Shown here one piece after another: positions 52,054 through 64,000 of a DNA stretch of 64,000 nucleotides. How positions within the stretch are numbered: position 1 is the first letter of the stretch; each line of letters opens with the position of its first letter. The DNA comes from Bin5 sp965261695 (GTDB lineage: Bacteria; Chloroflexota; Anaerolineae; Caldilineales; Caldilineaceae), in contig OZ253474.1 of the NCBI GenBank assembly GCA_965261695.1, forward strand, positions 4,216,001 through 4,280,000, in the 5' to 3' direction. Under the pieces are notes generated by a model. That model saw nothing but the letters and a program-made list of their open reading frames with translations, was not told where the DNA came from and did no database searches. Made by a program: the position numbers and the translations under genes.

Positions 52054-53907
52054 ATGCCTCTTGACGTTGCACCCATCATTCGCAAATACGAAACGCAGCG
52101 CACGCTCAATCCGCCGGGCATTCCCGCAGTCGCGCCCCTGCCAACCGGGGAGACCGACGACACCCGCCGCATAAACGAACGGTTCGGCCAGGATGTCGTC
52201 GCTGCCGGCCTGCACAACGACAATCAAATCGTCCACGTGAAACCATCCCAGTTGAAGGCGCTCGCCGCCTTCCTGCGCGATGACCCCCAACTCCAGTACG
52301 AAACCCTAATCGACGTAACCAGCCTGGATCGTTCCCATCTGCCGCTGGACGACGATGACGCCCGCTTTCAGACCGTCTACCAGTTCCGCTCCTATGCGCG
52401 CAACCAGCATCTGACGCTTGTCACCGATTGCAATGAGGGCGATGGCGGCAATGGCGTCATGCCCCACGTTGACAGCCTGACCGGCATCTACCGCGGCGCC
52501 GAATGGCCGGAACGCGAGGTGTACGATCTGATGGGGATCCGGTTTGACGGGCATCCGGACCCGCGCCGCATCCTGATGCCCAAGAGCTGGCACAACCATC
52601 CTTTGCAGAAGCAGTCCCCTCTCGGCGGCGAGGAGGTACCCTTTTCCTTCACCTGGGACGACCCGGAGTTCGAAACGCTCGGCACGCAGATTTTGCCGGC
52701 TGAGAGCGTCGCGCCCGACCTGCCGCCCGGCATGAGCCGCGAGAACATGGTCATCAACATGGGGCCGCACCATCCCAGCACGCACGGCGTGCTGCGCCTG
52801 GTGGTGGAGCTGGACGGCGAGCGCGTCATCAGCATCGACCCCGACCTGGGCTTTCTCCATTCTGGCTTCGAGAAGACCGGCGAAAATAAGCGCTATAAGG
52901 ATTTTGTCTACTATACCGACCGCATGGACTATCTCTCCGCCATGTCCAATAACTTGGGCTACTGCCTCACTGTCGAGCATATGCTGGGCCTGGCGATCCC
53001 CGAACGGGCGCAGGTGATCCGCGTGATCATGGCGGAGATGCAGCGCATCGCCTCCCATCTTTTCTGGCTGGCCACCCATGTGCTGGACGTGTCCGGCACC
53101 GGCATGAGCCTGCTCATGTATGCTACCCGCGAGCGGGAACGCATTCTGGATCTGTTCGAGATGGTATGCGGCGCACGGCTGACGGTCAGCTACATTCGCA
53201 TCGGCGGCGTGTGGCAGGACCTGCCCGACGCCTTCATCGGCCAACTTAAGGATTTCATCCGCCTGATGCCGCAAAAGATCAGCGAGTACGAGGCGATGCT
53301 CACCGACGCGCCGCTGTGGCGGGAGCGTCTGACCGGCGTCGGCCATATCAGCCGTGAAGATGCACTGGCGATGAGTCTTACCGGGCCGATGCTGCGCGGC
53401 AGCGGCGTCGATTGGGATCTGCGCCGCGATCGGCCCTACAGCGGCTATGAGGGCTATGAATTCGAGGTGCCCACCAGCGATCGCGGCGACTGCTACGGGC
53501 GCTATCGCGTGCGCATGGAGGAGTTGCGCCAGAGCTTGCGCATCCTGGAGCAGGCGGTCGACAATCTGCCCAGCGGCCTGTACAAGTCGAACAATCGCAA
53601 GGTGGCCGCGCCCCCCCGCGCTGAACTCGATGTCAGCATGGAGGCGCTGATCCACCACTTCAAGTTGATGACCGAAGGCTTCCACGTGGCGCCCGGTTTC
53701 TTCTATCACGGCATCGAGAGTAGCAAGGGCGAGTTGGGCTTCTTCGTTTACAGCGACGGTTCTGCCAAGCCCTACCGGCTGCACGTTCATGGCCCCAGCT
53801 TCAACAATCTCTACGCCATCGACCATATCAGCCGCGGCGAGATGCTGTCCGACATCGTCACCAACATCGGCTCGATCGATATCGTGCTCGGCGAAGTGGA
53901 CCGCTAA
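52054..53907 (+). CDS. nuoCD: Fused NADH-quinone oxidoreductase subunits C and D (617 aa)
   Basis: Residues about 1-200 are NuoC (DVTSLDR, WPEREVYDLMGIRFDGHPDPRRILMP-type block) and about 227-617 are NuoD (NMGPHHPSTHGVLRLVVELD, with the quinone-site His in that block; ISRGEMLSDIV-like end). NuoC and NuoD fusion also occurs in E. coli. The unusual NuoC N-terminus has about 30 extra residues before ETDDTRRINERFG. ATG 52054, 35 bp after nuoB. Confidence 0.96.
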   Translation: MPLDVAPIIRKYETQRTLNPPGIPAVAPLPTGETDDTRRINERFGQDVVAAGLHNDNQIVHVKPSQLKALAAFLRDDPQLQYETLIDVTSLDRSHLPLDDDDARFQTVYQFRSYARNQHLTLVTDCNEGDGGNGVMPHVDSLTGIYRGAEWPEREVYDLMGIRFDGHPDPRRILMPKSWHNHPLQKQSPLGGEEVPFSFTWDDPEFETLGTQILPAESVAPDLPPGMSRENMVINMGPHHPSTHGVLRLVVELDGERVISIDPDLGFLHSGFEKTGENKRYKDFVYYTDRMDYLSAMSNNLGYCLTVEHMLGLAIPERAQVIRVIMAEMQRIASHLFWLATHVLDVSGTGMSLLMYATRERERILDLFEMVCGARLTVSYIRIGGVWQDLPDAFIGQLKDFIRLMPQKISEYEAMLTDAPLWRERLTGVGHISREDALAMSLTGPMLRGSGVDWDLRRDRPYSGYEGYEFEVPTSDRGDCYGRYRVRMEELRQSLRILEQAVDNLPSGLYKSNNRKVAAPPRAELDVSMEALIHHFKLMTEGFHVAPGFFYHGIESSKGELGFFVYSDGSAKPYRLHVHGPSFNNLYAIDHISRGEMLSDIVTNIGSIDIVLGEVDR

Positions 53908-53922
53908 CCGCAGAGGATTGTG

Positions 53923-55899
<1,977 letters not shown>

Positions 55900-55910
55900 G
55901 GAAATTTCAG

Positions 55911-56603
55911 ATGGCTGCAGTTGCGCCACCCGTAGCGCCCGACACGGGCGCGCAGGTCAGGAGAGCAAGCGCCAAAATACGGGAAGTGGATCTTCCGGCC
56001 TCGCCGCTGGAGGGTATGCCGCTGCGCCGCTTCACGTTGGATGAGTACCATCAGCTGATCGAAATCGGCTTTCTCACCAAGAATGATAAACTTGAGTTGC
56101 TTGACGGCTTGTTGGTGATGAGACCTCGAATCTCGCCGCCGCATGCAAGAACTAACTCCAAATTGCTACGCCTTCTTGTCCTAAATTTCAAGAGTGAGAA
56201 GACAATGGTGCGGACACGAGGCCCAGTCACCCTTCCTGGATCAGATTCTGAACCCGAACCTGACCTTGCCATTCATACGGGAAACGAAGTCGACTTTTGG
56301 GAGCGTCATCCATATCCTGATGAAATCAGGCTGATTGCTGAAGTTTCGGACGCGACTCTGACCAGGGATCGCTACTACAAGGGAAAAATCTACGCTCACG
56401 CGGGAATCCGTGAGTACTGGATTTTCAATCTTCTCGATGAACTGCTGGAAGTCTATCGCGATCCTCATACACCTGCCGCGGGGGATGCGCTCTATCAGAC
56501 TAAACTGACTTATCACCGTGGTGATTCCGTGGCGCCGCTAGCCTTTCCCGATTTCGAAGTTGCGGTTGACGATGTACTGCCGCCCGCAACGGATACCGCC
56601 TGA
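55911..56603 (+). CDS. Uma2 family (DUF820) endonuclease-like protein (230 aa)
   Basis: PD-(D/E)xK-fold protein of the Uma2 family. Landmarks are FTLDEYHQLIEIGFLTKNDKLELL-type N-terminus, EPDLAIHTG (Asp), LIAEVSDATLTRDR (the ExK-like motif in this family) and YYKGKIYAHAGIREYWIFNL. ATG 55911 follows GAGGAAATTTCAG, 11 bp after nuoEF; a TTG start overlapping the nuoEF stop is an alternative. It lies inside the nuo operon between nuoEF and nuoG, where it has no known function. Expansion of Uma2 genes is common in cyanobacteria and Chloroflexota. Confidence 0.88.
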   Translation: MAAVAPPVAPDTGAQVRRASAKIREVDLPASPLEGMPLRRFTLDEYHQLIEIGFLTKNDKLELLDGLLVMRPRISPPHARTNSKLLRLLVLNFKSEKTMVRTRGPVTLPGSDSEPEPDLAIHTGNEVDFWERHPYPDEIRLIAEVSDATLTRDRYYKGKIYAHAGIREYWIFNLLDELLEVYRDPHTPAAGDALYQTKLTYHRGDSVAPLAFPDFEVAVDDVLPPATDTA

Positions 56604-56655
56604 ATTTTGACGAATTTCATTGAGTGTCTTTCTCTGACAAGAAACAGGATCGTCT

Positions 56656-57576
56656 ATGTTCGGGTTACGCAAAAAGTGGAAATCGGAATCTATTGCCAGA
56701 CAAGGGGCGGAAGAACGCGCAAGGGAAGAAGCAATTGCACGACGAAGAGCGGAAGAACGTGAACAGGCGGCTCTAACTGACCTACGGAAAGCGAAAATAC
56801 GGGAACAGGCGGCTTTAACTGACCTACGGAAAGCAGAGATACGGGAACAACAGGCACAGGACGCCCGAAAGCGGGCACTAAATCGGGAAGAAGAAGCAAT
56901 ATCTGCGAGAAAGGAAGCAGAAAAGCGAGCGCATAGAGCCGAAGAATTGGCATTTGCAGAGGCGGACGCCCGGTGGAAAACCGATCCGGAGAAAGTGGAA
57001 GCGGCCCTTCGACGGGAAGCAGAAGGATGGGCAGAAGCAAAGGCAAACGCTTTGGGGAAAGCAGAACATTGGGAGCATGTTGTAGTACAAACCCAAAAAG
57101 AGATCGAGAAGTGGGTAAAGGCGGAAATAAACGACGGGCAGGATGAAGTTGAACTTTCAAGAGCGGAAGAAAATGCCCGACACATGTTGGAAAAACGGGA
57201 ACAAGTGGAAGCAGCGGCCTTCAATGCATTAGAAATAGCTAGGCGGAAAGAAGAGGAACTTGAACGGGCAGAAGAGAACTCAAGGGAGCATGTGGTCGCA
57301 CGAGAAAAGGCGAGGGAAAGGGCCGAAGAGCACGCAATTGCCCGAGAACAGGCAAAAGAAGGGGCAAGAGATGACGCGGAAGTTCGAAGGCAAACGGCAC
57401 GGCGAGCACGAGAAAAAGTCGACGCCCTGAAGGTTCCTGTAGAGCAGGCAAAGGCGGCGGCCATTTCACGGCGGAGACAGAAGGATCGCAAACACGAAAG
57501 AAGCAGCGAAGGTCGGGGCGCTAATTATTCTTCTGGACTTGCCTTGTCCTCCACGGACATAGACGCCTTAGATTAG
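56656..57576 (+). CDS. Coiled-coil protein inserted in the nuo operon (306 aa)
   Basis: Almost the whole protein is Ala/Glu/Arg-rich helix with heptad-like repeats (for example EERAREEAIARRRAEEREQ and near-duplicated AALTDLRKAKIREQ / AALTDLRKAEIREQ), except a short Ser-rich tail (SSGLALSSTDIDALD). No family was recognised. Uma2 proteins often end in similar coiled coils, so this may be a detached partner of the preceding gene. Its codon use is more A-rich than the nuo genes (GCA, GAA, CGG mix). ATG 56656 has only a weak upstream site. The opposite strand is also open but reads as a Ser-rich shadow. Confidence 0.65.
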   Translation: MFGLRKKWKSESIARQGAEERAREEAIARRRAEEREQAALTDLRKAKIREQAALTDLRKAEIREQQAQDARKRALNREEEAISARKEAEKRAHRAEELAFAEADARWKTDPEKVEAALRREAEGWAEAKANALGKAEHWEHVVVQTQKEIEKWVKAEINDGQDEVELSRAEENARHMLEKREQVEAAAFNALEIARRKEEELERAEENSREHVVAREKARERAEEHAIAREQAKEGARDDAEVRRQTARRAREKVDALKVPVEQAKAAAISRRRQKDRKHERSSEGRGANYSSGLALSSTDIDALD

Positions 57577-57704
57577 TTACTTCATGGGAATGACGGAGAC
57601 ACAGTCAGCGGTTTGAATCTGTCTCGCAAAAGTCCAGGCGCAGTTATGCAAAGACATAACCTACCGCATGATTGGGATCTGACTCTAAGGATGAGTCCAC
57701 AGCT

Positions 57705-60188
<2,484 letters not shown>

Positions 60189-61169
60189 ATGGACTGGTTA
60201 CAGGTGTTGGTCTTCCCGGCCATCCGCGCGCTGATTCTGATTTTCGCTCTGCTGACAGGGTTCGCCTACCTGACTTGGTACGAGCGCAAACTGCTGGCCC
60301 GCTTCCAGGTGCGCTACGGACCAAATCGGGCCGGCAAATTCGGTCTCTTGCAGCCGGCCGCCGACGCCGTGAAAGCGTTCTTCAAGGAAGAGGTTATCCC
60401 CAATCACGTCGACAAGCCGGTCTATCTGCTGGCTCCGGCCCTGGCCCTTGTCCCGGCGTTGATTATCTGGGCGGTTATCCCCATCGCCAAAGGGACGCCC
60501 GCCATCGCTGACGTGAACATCGGCTTTCTCTGGATTCTGGCGGTCGCCGGCATCGAGAGCTACGGCATCATCCTGGCGGGCTGGAGCAGCAACAACAATT
60601 ACTCCCTGCTCGGCGCGCTGCGTTCCTCCGCCCAGATGATCTCTTACGAGTTGCCGCTGGGTCTCTTTCTCGTCAGTATCCTGATCCTGGCCGGCAGTTT
60701 CAGCCTGGTCGAACTGGTCGAGGCCTCCCGCCACTGGTGGGAGTGGATCTGGCTGTGGCTGGCCTTCCCCTTCTTCTTTATCTGCATCCTGGCCGAGACC
60801 AACCGCAGTCCCTTTGACCTGCCGGAAACCGAGAACGAGTTGGTGGCGGGCTTCCAGACCGAGTACGGCGGCATGAAATTCGCTCTCTTTTTCATCGCCG
60901 AGTATGTCAACATGATCTCTACCAGCGCGATCATGGCGACCCTATTCTTTGGCGGCTGGAAGGGGCCCTTCGCCGAACAGTACATCTGGCTGGGGCCGAT
61001 CTATCTGCTGATCAAAGTGGTGATTCTGCTCTTCCTGTTCATTTGGGTGCGAGCCAGCATCGGCCGGCCCCGCTATGACCAACTGATGAAGTTCTGCTGG
61101 CAGTTCATGCTGCCGCTCGGCCTCGTGTACATGAGCATTTCCGCGGTATTAGCCGTTTTCCTGAAGTGA
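60189..61169 (+). CDS. nuoH: NADH-quinone oxidoreductase subunit H, cluster 2 (326 aa)
   Basis: Quinone-channel subunit of standard length. WYERKLLARFQVRYGPNRAG and KFGLLQPAADAVKAFFKEEVIP form the first loop; ILAGWSSNNNYSLLGALRSS and ILAETNRSPFDLPETENELVAGFQTEY-like blocks carry the E-channel acids; RASIGRPRYDQLMKFCW ends it. Starts directly after the nuoG stop codon. Confidence 0.97.
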   Translation: MDWLQVLVFPAIRALILIFALLTGFAYLTWYERKLLARFQVRYGPNRAGKFGLLQPAADAVKAFFKEEVIPNHVDKPVYLLAPALALVPALIIWAVIPIAKGTPAIADVNIGFLWILAVAGIESYGIILAGWSSNNNYSLLGALRSSAQMISYELPLGLFLVSILILAGSFSLVELVEASRHWWEWIWLWLAFPFFFICILAETNRSPFDLPETENELVAGFQTEYGGMKFALFFIAEYVNMISTSAIMATLFFGGWKGPFAEQYIWLGPIYLLIKVVILLFLFIWVRASIGRPRYDQLMKFCWQFMLPLGLVYMSISAVLAVFLK

Positions 61170-61178
61170 GGAGTTACA

Positions 61179-61649
61179 ATGGAACTGGGTGATTTCCTGA
61201 AGGGCGCAACCGAAATCGGCAAGGCGATGGGCGTGACGCTCAAACACCTGCGTCAGAAGCCGGTAACGGTACAGTTCCCCCACGAGGACATACCGATCTA
61301 TCCCCGCTTTCGCGGCCGGCACGAACTGCGGCGCTATGCCAACGGCCTGGAGCGCTGCATCGGCTGCAGTCTGTGCGAGGCCGCCTGCCCGACCGAAGCA
61401 ATCTACGTGGAGGCGGCCGAAAACGATCCCGATGCGCCGCTCTCGCCGGGGGAACGGCATGCCAAAGTCTACGAAGTCAACCTGCTGCGCTGCGTCTTCT
61501 GCGGCGACTGTGAAGAAGCCTGCCCGACAGAAGCCATCGTGCTCGGCCACGACTTTGCCATGGCCAACTATGAGCGCAAAGATTTTGTGCTGACCAAAGA
61601 GCAATTGCTCAATCCCGGCATGCCAAAAGTTATTATTCGCCCGGAGTAA
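61179..61649 (+). CDS. nuoI: NADH-quinone oxidoreductase subunit I (156 aa)
   Basis: Ferredoxin-like subunit with two [4Fe-4S] clusters, N6a and N6b: CIGCSLCEAACPTEA (Cys60, 63, 66, 70) and CVFCGDCEEACPTEA (Cys105, 108, 111, 115). ATG 61179 is preceded by GTGAGGAGTTACA. Only one nuoI in the window. Confidence 0.97.
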   Translation: MELGDFLKGATEIGKAMGVTLKHLRQKPVTVQFPHEDIPIYPRFRGRHELRRYANGLERCIGCSLCEAACPTEAIYVEAAENDPDAPLSPGERHAKVYEVNLLRCVFCGDCEEACPTEAIVLGHDFAMANYERKDFVLTKEQLLNPGMPKVIIRPE

Positions 61650-61655
61650 CCGTCA

Positions 61656-62207
61656 ATGGCGCTTCTCTTTTTCTTGCTTGTCGGTGCCGTCAGCCTGGCC
61701 GCAGCGCTGGGCGTGGTGATGAGCCGCCAGCCCGTGCATAGCGCACTCTTCCTGCTGACGAACTTTGCCTCCCTGGCCGTGCTCTACGTCACGCTCGATG
61801 CCCAGTTTCTGGCCGCGGCACAGGTCATTGTATACGCCGGGGGCATCGTCATCCTGATTCTTTTTGTCATCATGCTGATCGGCGGCGACACCAACGATTT
61901 CAGCGCCGCGCAGCGGACGTGGAGCCGCACCGTTGGCATTGCGCTGGGAGCTACCCTGCTGCTGACCATCTCATATAGCGCGCTGTCGCACATGCTCGCT
62001 CCGCCTGAAGAGGCCGCCGCACTGTTGCAGGGCGGCACTCCGCAGGCCGTCGGCATCGCGCTGTTCACGGATTACGTGCTTCCTTTTGAACTGGTCGCAA
62101 TCCTTTTGCTCGTCGCTCTGATCGGCGCATTGGTGCTTGGCCGCCAGCCCGAGGGCGAGGGCGAAGGCATTCCGGCTGTCAATACGACTGAAGAACGCCA
62201 TGCTTGA
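61656..62207 (+). CDS. nuoJ: NADH-quinone oxidoreductase subunit J, cluster 2 (183 aa)
   Basis: Five-helix subunit. SRQPVHSALFLLTNFASLAV, AQFLAAAQVIVYAGGIVILI and FELVAILLLVALIGALVLGR are characteristic. It starts 6 bp after nuoI, and its last 8 bp overlap the nuoK start (ATG within ATGCTTGA). Confidence 0.96.
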   Translation: MALLFFLLVGAVSLAAALGVVMSRQPVHSALFLLTNFASLAVLYVTLDAQFLAAAQVIVYAGGIVILILFVIMLIGGDTNDFSAAQRTWSRTVGIALGATLLLTISYSALSHMLAPPEEAAALLQGGTPQAVGIALFTDYVLPFELVAILLLVALIGALVLGRQPEGEGEGIPAVNTTEERHA

Positions 62208-62502
62208 GACGAGTTTCTACCTGATCCTGGCCGCCTTGATCTTCACCGTCGGCGCAACCGGCGTTTTGCTGCGCCGCAACGCGCTGATCATCTTCATGTG
62301 CATCGAAATGATGCTCAACAGCGTTAACCTGACCCTGATCGCGCTCGCTCGCCAGTGGGGCAATCTCGAAGGGCAGATCTTCGTCTTCATGATCATGGCA
62401 GTGGCTGCCGCCGAAGTGGCCGTCGGCCTGGCGATTCTGATCGCAAACGTCCGCCATCAGAAGAGCATCAATATCGATGAAATCAATCTGCTGAAGTGGT
62501 GA
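62200..62502 (+). CDS. nuoK: NADH-quinone oxidoreductase subunit K, cluster 2 (100 aa)
   Basis: MrpC-like subunit of standard length; IFMCIEMMLNSVNLTLIAL and AAAEVAVGLAILIANVR contain the conserved glutamates. It overlaps nuoJ by 8 bp, implying translational coupling. Confidence 0.97.
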   Translation: MLETSFYLILAALIFTVGATGVLLRRNALIIFMCIEMMLNSVNLTLIALARQWGNLEGQIFVFMIMAVAAAEVAVGLAILIANVRHQKSINIDEINLLKW

Positions 62503-62548
62503 GCAGCAGTTTCTTGTTCTAAGTATCCAGCCACTTCAATGGCGTATC

Positions 62549-62587
62549 TGGAAACTGAAAACTCGAAACCGAAAACTGGAAACTGCA
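62549..62587. repeat. Short GAAAACTG-type repeat between nuoK and nuoL
   Basis: About four imperfect 7- to 8-bp units (GAAACTG, AAAACTC, GAAACCG, AAAACTG, GAAACTG) in the 88-bp spacer before nuoL. The other junctions from nuoH to nuoK in this operon are 9 bp or less or overlap. Confidence 0.6.
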
Positions 62588-62590
62588 GTT

Positions 62591-64000
62591 ATGGAATTAG
62601 CCTGGCTTATCTTCCTCTTCCCGGTCTTGGGCGCGCTGATCAATCTTTTCGTCGGCGACAAACTTGGCGAGCGCGGCATCCATATCGTGGCCTCGGGCGC
62701 AGTGCTGCTCTCCTTTCTCGTCAGCGTGGGTCTGTTCTTCGGCCTGATGGGGCTGGACGAACACCATCGAGCCGAGACCGTTCACATGTGGGACTGGATC
62801 ACCATTGGCAGCTTCCACGCGCCGGCTGCCATGCTGCTCGACCCGCTGAGCGTGACGATGGCCCTTGTCGTAACCGGCGTCGGCGCGCTGATCCACATCT
62901 ACGCCGGTGGCTACATGCACGGCGAGCAGAATTATCAGCGCTTTTTCGTCTATCTCAACTTCTTCATCCTGGCGATGCTGGTGTTGATCCTCAGCAATAA
63001 CTTCGTGGGAATGTTTGTCGGCTGGGAGGGTGTCGGCCTGGCCTCCTATCTGCTCATCGGCTTCTACTTCGACCGTCATGACGACTCCTACGGCCACTAT
63101 GCCGACGCCGGTAAGAAGGCTTTCCTGGTCAACCGGATCGGCGACTTTGGCATGATGCTGGCGATCTTCCTGCTCTGGACCGCTGTCGGCTCGGTCGTGT
63201 TCGAAGATGTTTTCGCCGGCGCCGGCGCGCTGACCACCGGCACTGCGACAGCGATCTGTCTGCTGCTCCTGCTGGCCGCGACCGGCAAGAGCGCGCAGCT
63301 GCCCCTGTTCGTCTGGCTGCCGGACGCAATGGCCGGTCCCACACCGGTGTCGGCTCTGATTCACGCCGCGACGATGGTGACCGCCGGTATCTACATGGTA
63401 GCGCGCACGCATGTCCTATGGGAACTTGCGCCGCTGGCCGGCAATCTCGCCGCCTGGGTGGGCGCTTTGACCGCGCTGATGGCCGCGTCGATCGCGTTGA
63501 CACAGGTGGACCTGAAGAAGATCCTCGCCTACTCGACGATTTCGCAACTGGGCTACATGATGCTCGGCGTCGGCGTCGGCGCCTACGCCTTCGCCATCTT
63601 TCACCTTGTTACCCATGCCTTCTTCAAGGCGCTTCTTTTCCTGGCCGCCGGCAACGTCATGCACGGTCTTCCTGACGGTGAGTTGGACATCCGCAAAATG
63701 GGCAACCTGCGCGCCAAGATGCCCACGACCTACCGGCTCTTTCTGTTCGGCGCCGCGGCGCTGGCCGGTCTGCCGTTTCTGCCCGGCTTTTTCTCGAAAG
63801 ATGGAATCCTGCTGCATGTCGCCAACCATAACATCCTGCTTTATCTGATCGGCCTCTTCACGGCTCTGCTGACCGCGTTCTACATCTCCCGCGCCGTCTT
63901 CATGGCCTTCTGGGGCGAGGCGCGCGATCAGCGCATCCACGATCACGCCCACGAAAGCCCAACAATCATGACAGCCCCCCTATGGATTCTGGCGGCGCTG
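62591..64000 (+). CDS. nuoL: NADH-quinone oxidoreductase subunit L, cluster 2 (partial, first 470 residues)
   Basis: Starts at ATG 62591 and is still open at the window edge. VGWEGVGLASYLLIGFYFDR (helix-5 Glu), KAFLVNRIGD and KSAQLPLFVWLPDAMAGPTPVSALIHAATM define NuoL; LAYSTISQLGYMMLGVG follows. It lacks the His-rich insertion of the cluster-1 copy (the equivalent point reads AAGNVMHGLPDGELDIRKMG). nuoM and nuoN would be expected further right. Confidence 0.96.
   Translation, partial: MELAWLIFLFPVLGALINLFVGDKLGERGIHIVASGAVLLSFLVSVGLFFGLMGLDEHHRAETVHMWDWITIGSFHAPAAMLLDPLSVTMALVVTGVGALIHIYAGGYMHGEQNYQRFFVYLNFFILAMLVLILSNNFVGMFVGWEGVGLASYLLIGFYFDRHDDSYGHYADAGKKAFLVNRIGDFGMMLAIFLLWTAVGSVVFEDVFAGAGALTTGTATAICLLLLLAATGKSAQLPLFVWLPDAMAGPTPVSALIHAATMVTAGIYMVARTHVLWELAPLAGNLAAWVGALTALMAASIALTQVDLKKILAYSTISQLGYMMLGVGVGAYAFAIFHLVTHAFFKALLFLAAGNVMHGLPDGELDIRKMGNLRAKMPTTYRLFLFGAAALAGLPFLPGFFSKDGILLHVANHNILLYLIGLFTALLTAFYISRAVFMAFWGEARDQRIHDHAHESPTIMTAPLWILAAL

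Noticed and set aside
56538..57491. 317-codon minus-strand Ser-rich frame opposite the coiled-coil gene
   Set aside because: A mirror of the Ala/Glu/Arg repeats. The plus-strand frame fits operon direction and has a plausible helical protein, although neither has homology support.

Overview
The window is about 60% G+C bacterial DNA. It probably comes from a member of the Chloroflexota, perhaps a Caldilineae-like heterotroph. That is inferred from the mix of fused complex I genes (nuoCD, nuoEF), a DUF4013 protein, PdxS/PdxT vitamin B6 synthesis, and an accessory region dense in phytanoyl-CoA-dioxygenase-like, glyoxalase-fold (VOC) and short-chain dehydrogenase genes. No rRNA, tRNA or CRISPR array was recognised, so the taxonomy rests on gene content only.

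Layout. (1) 0-16 kb is a catabolic region read almost entirely leftward: a 2-hydroxyacid dehydrogenase, three SDRs, four leftward and one rightward VOC protein, three PhyH-type 2-oxoglutarate dioxygenases, a UlaG-like metallo-hydrolase, a sugar-phosphate-isomerase-like TIM barrel, and a three-gene sugar-type ABC importer. It is interrupted at 13.3-15.2 kb by repeat debris and an Rhs remnant, and it ends in a truncated ABC permease. (2) 16.4-27 kb is housekeeping: an AI-2E-type transporter fused to a HAD phosphatase, signal peptidase I, pnp, rpsO, queG, a DUF4013 membrane protein, pdxT and pdxS. (3) 27-30 kb is a nitrogen module: an ammonium transporter followed by two atypical PII proteins. 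(4) 29.9-37.5 kb holds an amino-acid ABC permease and a solute-binding lipoprotein with two nearly identical domains (no ATPase in view), an HpcH/HpaI aldolase, a cupin dioxygenase, a DUF2335 gene broken by an in-frame TGA, a TIGR00027-type methyltransferase and an aldo/keto reductase.

(5) 37.5-46.2 kb is a leftward nuo cluster of exactly the seven membrane subunits (A-H-J-K-L-M-N) plus a small TPR/membrane protein, with no peripheral-arm gene. (6) 46.2-50.9 kb is a gene-poor island: one uncharacterised 335-residue protein with a possible zinc motif, a 372-bp tandem repeat, 10-bp minisatellites, an Rhs remnant and a C-rich telomere-like array. (7) 50.9-64 kb is a rightward, more conventional nuo operon, A-B-CD-EF-[Uma2 endonuclease-coiled-coil]-G-H-I-J-K-L, with nuoL running off the end.

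The strongest unexplained signal is the pair of complex I loci. Besides the membrane-arm-only cluster, both nuo loci carry a related 22-bp palindrome just downstream of a sigma70-like -10 box (46157-46178 and 50861-50882), which suggests a shared transcriptional regulator. Other highlights are the transporter-HAD fusion, twin PII proteins lacking two expected ATP-phosphate ligands, the tandem-domain binding protein, and a methyltransferase/cupin gene pair apparently split by a 1.06-kb insertion flanked by a 40-bp repeat.
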